Shown here piece by piece: positions 44,062 through 51,941 of a stretch of DNA of 64,000 nt. Below the pieces are notes generated by a model that was not told the DNA's origin, made no database searches, and saw only the letters and a program-made list of their open reading frames with translations. Every line of letters starts with the position of its first letter. The first letter of the stretch is position 1. The DNA comes from Henriciella marina (lineage in GTDB: Bacteria; Pseudomonadota; Alphaproteobacteria; Caulobacterales; Hyphomonadaceae): positions 1 through 64,000 of the forward strand of contig NZ_JAPWGW010000005.1 in the NCBI RefSeq assembly GCF_027213945.1, given 5' to 3'. Position numbers and translations under genes: made by a program.

Positions 44062-44751
44062 ATGCTGAGCGGCCGTCCGGAGCCGCTTTTCAACAGGCTG
44101 CCGCCCGTCGTCCTGATGCTGACGGCTGCGATCACGATCGCATCGTCTGTTCAGCTTCTGTCGCAGTCGCAGCTTTTCCTTGATCGCTGGGTCGCCGCCT
44201 GGATGTTCGATGCAGGTGCGATTGCGGGTGGTCCCGAGTTTGACGGCGTTTACCGCCCTCTCGGCGATCTTGCGCCGCTCATCCTGCACGTCTTCCTGCA
44301 TGGCGGAATCTTCCACCTTGCGATGAACATGATGGCGCTGGTCGCTTTTGGTCCGCCGGTCGCGATTGCGCTCGGCATCGACCGCAAGGGGGCCTTTGCC
44401 TTCCTGCTTTTCTTTGCTGGCGCCGCCATCTCCGGTGCACTCTTTCAGATCGGCTGGAGTGAGTTCACAGGACAGTCGGAACTGGCCATTGGCGCGTCGT
44501 CCGCCCTTTCGGGTTTCCTGCCGGCGGTCGGCTGGCTGCGTGGCGGCCTGAAAGGCGCCGTCCGCATCTCCATTCCCTGGATCATCATCAACCTGGTCAT
44601 CGCCGTGGTCGGTGAGTTCATGGCCTCGATTATCGGGATCAGACTTGCCTGGGCAGCTCATATCGGCGGGGTTGCAGGCGGGTTCGTATTGTTCCCACTC
44701 ATGCTGGCTGTGTTCAACACGCGCCTCTGGCGGCTGGTGAAGCGTCTCTAG
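44062..44751 (+). CDS. Rhomboid-family intramembrane serine protease
   Basis: 229 residues with about six hydrophobic helices. Catalytic dyad region: GASSALSGFLPAV (serine) and AAHIGGVAGGF (histidine); the rhomboid L1/TM2 motif HGGIFHLAMNMMAL is also there. The first helix follows a short cytoplasmic segment. Start at ATG 44062; a GTG 8 codons earlier is possible. Divergent from the acyl-CoA dehydrogenase gene. Substrates unknown. Confidence 0.85.
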   Translation: MLSGRPEPLFNRLPPVVLMLTAAITIASSVQLLSQSQLFLDRWVAAWMFDAGAIAGGPEFDGVYRPLGDLAPLILHVFLHGGIFHLAMNMMALVAFGPPVAIALGIDRKGAFAFLLFFAGAAISGALFQIGWSEFTGQSELAIGASSALSGFLPAVGWLRGGLKGAVRISIPWIIINLVIAVVGEFMASIIGIRLAWAAHIGGVAGGFVLFPLMLAVFNTRLWRLVKRL

Positions 44752-44754
44752 TCT

Positions 44755-45702
44755 CTAGGGCTCACGGCGCAGCGCCGGGGCGGCGATCCCGATGGCTGCG
44801 CTCTTCCTCACGCGTTCACGCATGAAGCGGTAAAGCTCTGCCGGGCGCCCGCCAGTGCCGGCCTTCATCTCCCCCGTGCCACAAACCAGCCCTGTGCGAT
44901 CCAGCGCGCGGCGGAAATTCTGCTTGTGTAGTGAAAGGCCGAGGATGCCTTCGCAGGCGGTTTGCAGGTCTGACAGGGTGAAGCGGTCCGGCATGAGTTC
45001 GAAGACGACTGGCCGGTAGCGGATCTTGCCGCGCAGGCGTTCCATGGCGGTCGCCAGGATGCGGCGGTGGTCTGACGCCATCGGTTCGCCAAGGCGAACA
45101 TCAGGCAGCGGCAGGTCGGCATCGCGGGCACATTCGATCACGAGACCAGCTTCGTAGAGCAACTCATAGCGCTCAAGCACGCGGTCTTCGCTCCAGTCCT
45201 GCCCATTCAGGCCAAAGGCGAGATCGATGCGGGTGCGCCGCGTATCGGAACCTGCGGCCCAGGTCGCAAGGCGCGGCGCGATCTCCCGATCGATAAGGTC
45301 TGGGCGGCCGGTGCGGTGGTCTTCCCAGGGGAAATGGCTGTACCAGCCGCGCCATTGCGCTTCGAGCCGGTCGGGCAGGCGCTGTTGATCGGGTGTCAGT
45401 GCGAGGTAGCCCACGGAGACGACGCGGGCATCTGCAGGGGCATCGGCCAGCGTCGCCTCTGGTGTTTCGCGGTCGCGGTCCCCGAAGGTGTAAAGCTGCT
45501 CGACATAGCCAAGATCGAAGCCCGTCTGTTCACGGACCCAGCCGCGGAGGGCGATCTCGAAGGTGCGGTGGCCGCCCGGGTCGAACGTACCGAAGGGCAG
45601 GCCGCCAAGTCCGCCATCGCGGCGGGTAACGAGGACGCGCGGCGTGTCGCCGTCGCAGGCGACGATTACGACGGAAAGACCGATGATCAGCGGGATCGCC
45701 AT
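44755..45702 (-). CDS. NrtR-like regulator with degenerate Nudix domain
   Basis: 315 residues. N-terminal Nudix-like domain with C-terminal winged helix (YRPVVFELMPDRFTLSDLQTACEGILGLSLHKQNFRRAL), the arrangement of NrtR-type repressors of NAD metabolism. In the Nudix box (GGHRTFEIALRGWVREQTGF) the R-E-x-x-E-E core is replaced by G-W-x-x-E-Q, so hydrolysis is unlikely and ligand sensing is more probable. It is translationally coupled to the HD nucleotidase gene (shared A of TGATG). No NAD synthesis gene is adjacent. Confidence 0.75.
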   Translation of the reverse strand: MAIPLIIGLSVVIVACDGDTPRVLVTRRDGGLGGLPFGTFDPGGHRTFEIALRGWVREQTGFDLGYVEQLYTFGDRDRETPEATLADAPADARVVSVGYLALTPDQQRLPDRLEAQWRGWYSHFPWEDHRTGRPDLIDREIAPRLATWAAGSDTRRTRIDLAFGLNGQDWSEDRVLERYELLYEAGLVIECARDADLPLPDVRLGEPMASDHRRILATAMERLRGKIRYRPVVFELMPDRFTLSDLQTACEGILGLSLHKQNFRRALDRTGLVCGTGEMKAGTGGRPAELYRFMRERVRKSAAIGIAAPALRREP

Positions 45703-46328
45703 CAGGCTGCGCGCTCCATCTCATCCAGCAGGGTCTCATGGCGGGCGACGAAAGCGGCCTGCGCCTTTGTCGGTGCACATGGCTGCAAGGTCAGCGCAAT
45801 GCCTTCCGGTGGGGTGCCGAAGAATTTGTCTGCCTCATCGGTCGAGAAGCCAGCAAGCTGCGTCGCCTCGAACCAGGCGCAGATATGGTCAGCACGCTTA
45901 ATCAGTTTTTTCAGCTTGGCAGGCAAGCGGGCTGGCAAGCCAAAGCGCACATGGATGGCCTCTGTCAGACGGTTCTCAATGTCCTTGTAGCCATCGCCAA
46001 GCACTGTCTTGAAGGGCGAGATCATGTCCCCGATCACATATTCGGCGGCGTCATGGTGCAGCGCCATCAGACGGTCAGCGGCGGGCAGCGCAGGCTCCAG
46101 CTGACCGCAGATCTGTTCGACGATAACGCTGTGTTCGGCGACGGAAAAAGCATGGTCACCCAGCGTCTGGCCGTTCCAGCGCGCAACCCTTGCGAGGCCA
46201 TGCGCAATGTCATCGACTTCGATGTCGACAGGGGAGGGATCAAGCAGGTCAAGCCGCCGGCCCGACAGCATGCGTTGCCAGACTCGCTCTGGAGCTTTTC
46301 TTGGTTTCGTTGAAGGGCGGGAGCTCAT
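45702..46328 (-). CDS. HD-domain protein, YfbR-like 5'-nucleotidase
   Basis: 208 residues. HD-family metal residues are plain: VAEHSVIVEQI (first His), LHHDAAEYVIGD (HD) and KRADHICAWFEA (last Asp). YfbR in E. coli dephosphorylates deoxynucleoside monophosphates. The start at 46328 follows the family (MSSRPSTKPRKAPERVW leads to the conserved W-Q-R-x-L). Coupled by a 1-nt overlap with the Nudix-like regulator downstream. Confidence 0.83.
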   Translation of the reverse strand: MSSRPSTKPRKAPERVWQRMLSGRRLDLLDPSPVDIEVDDIAHGLARVARWNGQTLGDHAFSVAEHSVIVEQICGQLEPALPAADRLMALHHDAAEYVIGDMISPFKTVLGDGYKDIENRLTEAIHVRFGLPARLPAKLKKLIKRADHICAWFEATQLAGFSTDEADKFFGTPPEGIALTLQPCAPTKAQAAFVARHETLLDEMERAA

Positions 46329-46482
46329 GAGGTCTATGTATACATCTGCCTGAAGGGGTAAAGAAAACGCCTCATTTCGCTTACGAACTGCCCCGTTCTT
46401 GCCGCGAACTGGTGAGACCTCGTTAAGGCCTCTCCGGCATAAACACACTCAAAGACAACGGCAAAGCCGAGGCGGAGTGATT

Positions 46483-46626
46483 ATGGTGGATATGGTGATG
46501 CATGCGGCGGAGAACGCGCTCGCACCGTGGTGGGTACTGGCTGGGGCGGCACTGATCATAACGGTCGAGGCCGCCCGCAGCTGCAAGTCCATTCTCTGGA
46601 GTGACCTCGGCGACGACGAGGACTAG
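46483..46626 (+). CDS. Small single-helix membrane protein
   Basis: 47 residues: one hydrophobic segment (WWVLAGAALIITVEAA) between a short N-terminus and an acidic C-terminus (DLGDDED). GGAG lies 6-7 nt before the ATG, supporting translation. Its stop shares CTAG with the convergent pirin gene. Function unknown. Confidence 0.55.
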   Translation: MVDMVMHAAENALAPWWVLAGAALIITVEAARSCKSILWSDLGDDED

Positions 46627-47495
46627 GTGTTGACCGGCTCGCGGTTAAACTTGCCAGCCTGATAGTCGACGATCGCCCGCCTGATTTCAGCTTCGGTATT
46701 CATGACGAACGGTCCGTGTGCGACGACAGGGGCCCCGATCGGGTCTGCATGACCGTAAAGAAGGTAGCCGCCATCTGGCGCACTCACTTCAATCGCGTCG
46801 CCATCGTCAGTTAACTCAACCAGTTCGAACTTTTCCGCATTTTCTTGCCCGAGCGAGACTGCGCCTCTCACAACATAGAAAAAGACGTTCCGGCCCTTTG
46901 GCGCGGGCAGGGTGATCTTCGCTCCAGACGGCAGGTCCACCATCGACATCATTACGCCGGTCAGCGAATCGACCGGGCCGCTCTTGCCATCGAATTCACC
47001 TGAGACAAGGTGCAGTGTCGCGCCGCCATCTGCTTCAATCGACGGAATGTCCTGTGACTGAAGGCCTGTATAGCGCGGCGTCGTCATCTTCAGCTCTGGA
47101 GGCAGATTCACCCAGAGCTGCAGGATTTCCATGTCTCCGCCGTCGCGCTTGAATTCCGGCGGCGACAGCTCTGCGTGGATGAGGCCGGAGCCTGCGGTCA
47201 TCCACTGCACCCCGCCAGCATGGATCACGCTTTCATGTCCGCCCGTGTCCATGTGGGCGAGGCTCCCCTTCAGGATGAAGGTGACCGTTTCAAAGCCGCG
47301 ATGCGGGTGCGGGCCAAAAGGCAGGCCGTTATTGCCAGCCTTGTAGAGCTGCGGCCCGTGATGGTTGAGGAACAGGAAGGGGTCGACCTGGTCCAGCCCC
47401 CGGTTCGGTACCGGGCGGCGGGTTATCAGGTCGGAAATATCGTCTCTGTAGGCGGCGTGTTTCGCCTTGATCGTGCGTGCAGTCATAGCCCGCAT
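46623..47495 (-). CDS. Pirin family protein
   Basis: 290 residues, bicupin. The iron-binding set is present: PHPHRGFETVTF (two His), and a His-Glu pair in SGLIHAELSPPEF. The signature FLFLNHHGPQ and INAGGVQWMTAG-like IHAGGVQWMTAG are clear. Bacterial pirins include quercetinases and metabolic regulators. Start at 47495 or three codons later (47486). Lies 9 nt after the FabH-like gene on the same strand, probably co-transcribed. Confidence 0.9.
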   Translation of the reverse strand: MRAMTARTIKAKHAAYRDDISDLITRRPVPNRGLDQVDPFLFLNHHGPQLYKAGNNGLPFGPHPHRGFETVTFILKGSLAHMDTGGHESVIHAGGVQWMTAGSGLIHAELSPPEFKRDGGDMEILQLWVNLPPELKMTTPRYTGLQSQDIPSIEADGGATLHLVSGEFDGKSGPVDSLTGVMMSMVDLPSGAKITLPAPKGRNVFFYVVRGAVSLGQENAEKFELVELTDDGDAIEVSAPDGGYLLYGHADPIGAPVVAHGPFVMNTEAEIRRAIVDYQAGKFNREPVNT

Positions 47496-47504
47496 GTAGG
47501 GCGG

Positions 47505-48623
47505 TCAGGCGACCTTTTCCACAAAGACTGTGCCTGCCGAATAGCCCGCGCCGAAAGAGCAGATGAGGCCCTTTTCCCCGGATTTGAAGTCGGCCGAATG
47601 CTTATGGAAAGCGATGATTGAGCCGGCCGAGGATGTGTTTGCATATTCGTCGAGCACGGTCGGGCTTTCATCCTCACTGGCCTCATGTCCGAGTACCTTG
47701 GTCGAGATGAGCCTGTTCATGTTCGCATTGGCCTGGTGCAGCCAGAGCCGCTTCAGCTCGTCCGACTTAAGGTCGAGGCGCGTGAGTTCTGACAGGATCA
47801 TTTCAGAAACCATCGGCACCACTTCCTTGAAGACCTTGCGGCCTTCCTGAATGAACAGCTTGTCTGCCTGGCCTTCGCCGGACGGGTCGGCCCGGTTCAG
47901 GAAGCCGAAATTGTTGCGGATATTGCTGGAGAATTTGGTCTTCAGCTGGGTGCCGAGAATTTTCCAGTGCTGCTTCGGCGCAATATCATCTGCCTCGACC
48001 AGAACAGCCGTTGCGACATCGCCAAATATGAAATGGCTGTCGCGGTCGGTCCAGTTGAGGTGCCCGGACGTGATCTCCGGATTGACCATGAGAACTGATT
48101 TCGCGTTGCCAGAACGGACAAAGTCCGCCGCAGTCTGGATGCCGAAGGTGGCCGATGAGCAGGCCACATTCATGTCGAAGGAAAAGCCCTCGATCCCCAG
48201 AGCTTCCTGCACTTCAATCGCCATGGCCGGATAGGCGCGCTGCATGTTGGAGGCAGCGCAGATCACGGCGTCTACGTCTTTCGGGTCACGGCCAGCGGTC
48301 TCAAGCGCCTGCCTGGCCGCTTTCACCGCGATCTCAGCGAGAATCGAGATCTCCTCGTTCGGACGTTCCGGAATGATCGGACGCATCACAGCCGGGTCCA
48401 CAACGCCGGACTTGTCGACGACATAGCGCGACTTGATGCCCGATGCCTTCTCGATGAATTCGACATTCGAATGGGTCTTGGCTTCCAGCGTGCCTGCTTC
48501 AATCTCGGCCTTGTTTGCCTCATTCCAACGGTCGGCCCAGGCATTGAAGCTTTCGACCAGTTCGGCATTGGTAACAGTGTGCGGCGGCGTCCAGAGACCG
48601 GTCGCGGAGATAACAGGTGTCAT
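47505..48623 (-). CDS. Beta-ketoacyl-ACP synthase III-like protein
   Basis: 372 residues, thiolase-fold enzyme. Catalytic triad recognisable: Cys in MNVACSSATFGIQTAADF, His in LWLHQANANMNRLI, Asn in EYANTSSAGSIIAFHK. Start at 48623 (MTPVISATGLWTPPHTVTN) is set by AAGGAGG 10 nt upstream. Longer than E. coli FabH (317), with an extended N-terminal region, which also fits OleA-type and other condensing enzymes. It is unlinked to fab genes, so housekeeping FabH is not certain. Confidence 0.8.
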   Translation of the reverse strand: MTPVISATGLWTPPHTVTNAELVESFNAWADRWNEANKAEIEAGTLEAKTHSNVEFIEKASGIKSRYVVDKSGVVDPAVMRPIIPERPNEEISILAEIAVKAARQALETAGRDPKDVDAVICAASNMQRAYPAMAIEVQEALGIEGFSFDMNVACSSATFGIQTAADFVRSGNAKSVLMVNPEITSGHLNWTDRDSHFIFGDVATAVLVEADDIAPKQHWKILGTQLKTKFSSNIRNNFGFLNRADPSGEGQADKLFIQEGRKVFKEVVPMVSEMILSELTRLDLKSDELKRLWLHQANANMNRLISTKVLGHEASEDESPTVLDEYANTSSAGSIIAFHKHSADFKSGEKGLICSFGAGYSAGTVFVEKVA

Positions 48624-48709
48624 AGAAAAGCCCTCCTTGCGCACGCCTCTCGGTGCGTCAGACTTCGGTTACAAATGAAATTAGACAGGCTTGAAGGCTG
48701 CGTCGACCT

Positions 48710-48934
48710 TTAAGGTGCGCTGGCGTCTTCGCGGTCCTTGTCTTCGCGCTCGCGGCGACGCTCCTCTCGCCAATCGTCTTCGGCCTGTTCGGCGCGGTCG
48801 AGACAGTCCAGACGCTCGCGCGCATCGACGATTTCATCGCAGGCGCCGCTATTGTTGAGGTACGGGCCGTTGAAGCTTTCGCAGCCCGTCAGCAACAACA
48901 GACCTACGAAGGCCGCGCCAATCTTTGTTTTCAT
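48710..48934 (-). CDS. Small lipoprotein with charged helix
   Basis: 74 residues. Lipobox LLTGC, then a short segment with two Cys (GACDEIV, LDCLDRAE) and a C-terminal highly charged helix (DDWREERRREREDKDRED). The ATG overlaps the tag stop codon (ATGA). No known domain; likely envelope. Confidence 0.7.
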   Translation of the reverse strand: MKTKIGAAFVGLLLLTGCESFNGPYLNNSGACDEIVDARERLDCLDRAEQAEDDWREERRREREDKDREDASAP

Positions 48935-49533
48935 GAGTGTAGCTCCTGTATCTCGCCGTGACGCGGGCAGCGCGTCTCATGGTCATTGACCATACCTACG
49001 GCCTGCATGAAGGCATAGACGATAACAGGCCCGCAGAACTTGAATCCGCGCGCCTTCAGCGCCTTGGCGATTTCCTCTGAAAGCGGCGTTTTAGCGGGCA
49101 CTTCTGTGATGTCGCGCAGCTGATTCACGATAGGTGTGCCGCCCGTAAAGCTCCACAGCCATTTGGAAAAGTCCTCGCCTTTTTCCTGCATATCAAGGAA
49201 GGCGCGGGCATTGCCGATCGTCGCCTTGATCTTGGTCGGGCTGCGGATAATGCCCGGATTGGTCAGGGCTTTTTCGATCCGCTCCTGGTCCCACATGGCA
49301 ATCTGTTCGGGAATGAAGCTGTCGAACTCTTCGCGGATGGCGTCGCGCTTTCGAAGGATGGTGACCCAGGACAGCCCGGCCTGCATGCCATCGAGCTGCA
49401 ACTTCTCCCAGAGGGCGCGCGGGTCATACTCGGGCACGCCCCATTCATGGTCGTGATAGGCGCGGTAAAGCTCATCTTCGGCTGGGGCCCAGCGGCAGGG
49501 CAGGGTCTCATCGGGTGAGAGATTCATGCCCAT
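48931..49533 (-). CDS. tag: DNA-3-methyladenine glycosylase I
   Basis: 200 residues. Excises 3-methyladenine from DNA, starting base-excision repair. N-terminal CRWAPAEDELYRAYHDHEWGVP, the DGMQAGLSWVTILRKRDA segment, and the C-terminal zinc residues in NDHETRCPRH match Tag. Preceded by ygfZ 12 nt upstream; the lipoprotein gene overlaps its stop. Confidence 0.94.
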   Translation of the reverse strand: MGMNLSPDETLPCRWAPAEDELYRAYHDHEWGVPEYDPRALWEKLQLDGMQAGLSWVTILRKRDAIREEFDSFIPEQIAMWDQERIEKALTNPGIIRSPTKIKATIGNARAFLDMQEKGEDFSKWLWSFTGGTPIVNQLRDITEVPAKTPLSEEIAKALKARGFKFCGPVIVYAFMQAVGMVNDHETRCPRHGEIQELHS

Positions 49534-49545
49534 GCTGCGCGTCTC

Positions 49546-50355
49546 CTAGTCGGTCTCGTTCTCGGCGAGAACGGCGGCGAGTTCGTCCTTGAGCCAGTCC
49601 GGACCGAGGATACTAACCGGATTTCCCTCAACGGTCAGTGTATCGCCAGCCTTTGCGAGACGGTCAACGCGAACCGTGGCGAGCGCTTTGCCAGTGATCG
49701 CGCTGCTGATCTCACCCACGGGCGTCTCACCCTCAAGACTTTGACCTTTCTGGAGATTTTCGCCCTCCACGATGATGGTGCGCTTGCGCAGCTTGCCGCG
49801 CCTGTGCATGCGGGAGACGACTTCCTGCCCGACAAAGCAGCCTTTTTTGAGGTCCACGCCGCCCTGGCGGTCCATGTTGATTTCCCATGGGAAGACTTCG
49901 CCGCCCTGAAAGTCGCGGCCCCATTCGGCGACGCCTGCCGGAATGCGGATCGCGTCCCAGTCCTCGTCGCTGATGAGCGGCGCTGAGCCATCTTCGACAA
50001 AAGATCGTTTCGGAAGCTCTGGCGAGCGGGGGTCGGCTGTGCCTTCATCGCCAATGGCGACGGCCTGTTTGCCATCGACATTGATGTCGACCTTGGCGCG
50101 CAGGCGGAACATCTGCAGGCGTTTGGAGAGGTCGCCGACTGCGTGGGTCGCGACATCGAGCAGCGCGCCCGCCTCTGTGCGGTGGGCGATGAAATCGGCG
50201 ATGACCTTGCCCTGCGGCGTCAGCAGCGCGCCATAGCGCGCCTCACCCGTCGCCCAGTCATGGGTGTTGTTCGTGACGAGGCGTTCGAGCAGGGCGATCG
50301 TGTCGGGACCGTCCAGAACGAGCACGGATCTGTCGGAAAGAATCTTTGTGTCCAT
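49546..50355 (-). CDS. ygfZ: Folate-binding YgfZ/GcvT-like protein
   Basis: 269 residues. Tetrahydrofolate-dependent factor for Fe-S protein maturation or repair. The family signature KGCFVGQEVVSRMHRRG is present, and the N-terminus SVLVLDGPDTIALLERLVTNNTHD is typical. Expected to be cytoplasmic. Transcribed from the region with four 11-bp repeats upstream; downstream is tag. Confidence 0.92.
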   Translation of the reverse strand: MDTKILSDRSVLVLDGPDTIALLERLVTNNTHDWATGEARYGALLTPQGKVIADFIAHRTEAGALLDVATHAVGDLSKRLQMFRLRAKVDINVDGKQAVAIGDEGTADPRSPELPKRSFVEDGSAPLISDEDWDAIRIPAGVAEWGRDFQGGEVFPWEINMDRQGGVDLKKGCFVGQEVVSRMHRRGKLRKRTIIVEGENLQKGQSLEGETPVGEISSAITGKALATVRVDRLAKAGDTLTVEGNPVSILGPDWLKDELAAVLAENETD

Positions 50356-50410
50356 GCCCGCAGATTTAGGGTTTCCGACCGTATCCGCCAGCCCCGTCCC
50401 CGCATTTGCA

Positions 50411-50454
50411 CGGTGCAGTGACGGTGTACTGGCGGTGCATGGGCGGTGTTTTCT
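50411..50454. repeat. Four tandem 11-bp repeats
   Basis: Plus-strand units start at 50411, 50422, 50433 and 50444, each beginning CGGTG: CGGTGCAGTGA, CGGTGTACTGG, CGGTGCATGGG, CGGTGTTTTCT. The 11-bp period is close to a DNA turn. They lie 56-99 bp upstream of the ygfZ start and run into the bioY stop codon. Confidence 0.8.
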
Positions 50455-51001
50455 AGCCGCGCTGGCGGTAGCGACCCGGAATAGCTGCGATAATGGCGGC
50501 CGCGAGCGCCGATTTGATCACCGCGCCAACGAGGAATGGCGCGACGCCTGCGAGGAAGGCCGTCTCTACGCCAACCAGCGTCGCGAGCCATGCCCAGCCT
50601 GCGAGAAGGATGAGGGCGTGCAGGCCAAGAAAGCTTGCAAAGCGGCTGATATGACCGCGCGCGATCGTGCGCGCGGCGACACCTGCAAGATAACCGGCAA
50701 CCGGGAAGGCGAGGAGGAAACCGGCCGTGGGGCCGGTAAAGGCAAGCAGCCCGGCCTTGCCACCAGAGAGCACGGGCAGGCCAAACGCGGCGAGCGCCAG
50801 CCAGGATACGATCATCGCCAGACCCAAGCGCGGCCCAGCCAGCGCGCCAACCAGAAGCACGGCCAGCGTCTGCATCGTGACAGGCACCGGCACCATGGGC
50901 ACGGCGACATAGGAAGATGCTGTCAGGACACCTACCCCGGCGAGGAGGAGGGCGATCTGGCGGGTGGGGGCGAGGCGGTCTGTCATCGATGTGGTCTGCA
51001 T
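50453..51001 (-). CDS. bioY: Biotin transporter BioY
   Basis: 182 residues, S component of an ECF-type biotin importer, about six hydrophobic helices. BioY marks: VPMVPVPVTMQTLAVLLVGA and GPTAGFLLAFPVAGYLAG. No bioM or bioN is adjacent, so it may act alone or use a shared energising module, as known for solitary BioY proteins. Start could be 50986 (five codons in) instead. I see no BioR or BirA palindrome upstream. Confidence 0.9.
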   Translation of the reverse strand: MQTTSMTDRLAPTRQIALLLAGVGVLTASSYVAVPMVPVPVTMQTLAVLLVGALAGPRLGLAMIVSWLALAAFGLPVLSGGKAGLLAFTGPTAGFLLAFPVAGYLAGVAARTIARGHISRFASFLGLHALILLAGWAWLATLVGVETAFLAGVAPFLVGAVIKSALAAAIIAAIPGRYRQRG

Positions 51002-51169
51002 GGGGGAGGCACGCTCATTGTTGTCTATGTTTTGGTTGGGCCGGGTGTGCGCCGGTGCGGCGGCGGGGTCAAGGCGGCCCCGGGACTTGCAAGCGGGGGC
51101 AGGGCAGCAAAGAGTGGGATCTCGACCTGCTGGCGATTCGCTTTGGAGCAGGTGAGCCTGAGAGAGCCC

Positions 51170-51622
51170 ATGCCTTCGACGCCGAGAACCGTCCTCCTAC
51201 CGCTCGCGCTGGTGCTCCTTGCGTCTGGCTGTCAGGGCTACAAGACGCGCGGGGCTTGCGACAATGACGTCGACCGGCTGCAGGGGGCGATCCGCGACAC
51301 GACGATCTACCTCGACGCGCTCCGCCCGGAGCTGCGCGCGGGCTTTGCAGAACTGCATGACTGTGACCGGATCAGCGAAGACTGCGACGCTGAGACTTGG
51401 CTGTTGCGCGCCCAGAACATGCAGCGGGCGCACCAGGATGTGCGCACCCGCTTTGCCCGCTCGGTAGAGCTCTGGTCGCCGGATGCCTGCGTCCCGCACC
51501 TGCAGAACTACACCCTCAACCCGCCAGATCCGGCCACGTGGCGCGGCTATTTCTTCACCCTTGATGAGACGGGCGACCAGATCGACGAACTGGTCGACCG
51601 GTTCGGGCGCCGGGCGGGGTAG
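51170..51622 (+). CDS. Hypothetical lipoprotein
   Basis: 150 residues. The signal MPSTPRTVLLPLALVLLASGC carries lipobox LASGC. The mature part has paired cysteines (GACDND, HDCDR, EDCDAE, DACVPH) and charged helical stretches. No domain recognised. It is the last gene before the repeat-rich gap; the frame remains open upstream but without a good start. Confidence 0.65.
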   Translation: MPSTPRTVLLPLALVLLASGCQGYKTRGACDNDVDRLQGAIRDTTIYLDALRPELRAGFAELHDCDRISEDCDAETWLLRAQNMQRAHQDVRTRFARSVELWSPDACVPHLQNYTLNPPDPATWRGYFFTLDETGDQIDELVDRFGRRAG

Positions 51623-51648
51623 GAAGAGCTGGGCTCTCGGGCCGCGCT

Positions 51649-51687
51649 CCCTTCTCCCGAATGCGGGAGAAGGGCCGGGGATGAGGG
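51649..51687 (-). repeat. REP-like hairpin element, copy 1
   Basis: 39 nt. Perfect 11-bp stem CCCTTCTCCCG (51649-51659) with CGGGAGAAGGG (51664-51674) and a flanking CCCTCATCCCC (minus strand, 51687-51677). It lies in the 319-nt gene-free gap 51623-51941 and is an inverted relative of the element at 51739-51777. Confidence 0.8.
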
Positions 51688-51738
51688 CTGAGACCTCTGT
51701 GGCTGTGGTGACGATCGAATAAGTCTTCGACATTGGCG

Positions 51739-51777
51739 CCCTCACCCCTGACCCCTCTCCCGCGTCCGGGAGAGGGG
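51739..51777 (+). repeat. REP-like hairpin element, copy 2
   Basis: 39 nt. Perfect 11-bp stem CCCCTCTCCCG (51752-51762) with CGGGAGAGGGG (51767-51777), preceded by CCCTCACCCCTGA. It matches copy 1 at 32 of 39 positions when aligned in opposite orientation, with one compensating stem pair (T-A versus C-G). Together they form a paired, BIME-like unit. Confidence 0.8.
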
Positions 51778-51804
51778 AAGGTTTCGCGATCGGGGGTGCG
51801 TAGG

Positions 51805-51832
51805 CTCGTCCTTCGACTTCGCTCAGGATGAG
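51805..51832 (+). repeat. Dispersed intergenic hairpin motif
   Basis: CTCGTCCT-TCGACTTCGCTC-AGGATGAG. The ends pair imperfectly (8 bp with one G-T) around a 12-nt loop. Very similar motifs recur between genes in alphaproteobacteria, as I recall; copies elsewhere in the genome cannot be checked here. The rest of the gap, to the pyrC start, shows nothing recognised. Confidence 0.6.
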
Positions 51833-51941
51833 CCTTTTGGGGCGTAGGTGGAGCCGCTCTTAGTGAGCGGCGTGTAAGGGCAGGCGCCCAGCCTGAACCC
51901 GGCCTCGTGACTCAAGCGGCCAAGAGGCGCATAACGCCCTC

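Noticed and set aside
51002-51169. BioR or BirA operator upstream of bioY
   Set aside because: No TTATAGATA-type or BirA-type dyad visible.
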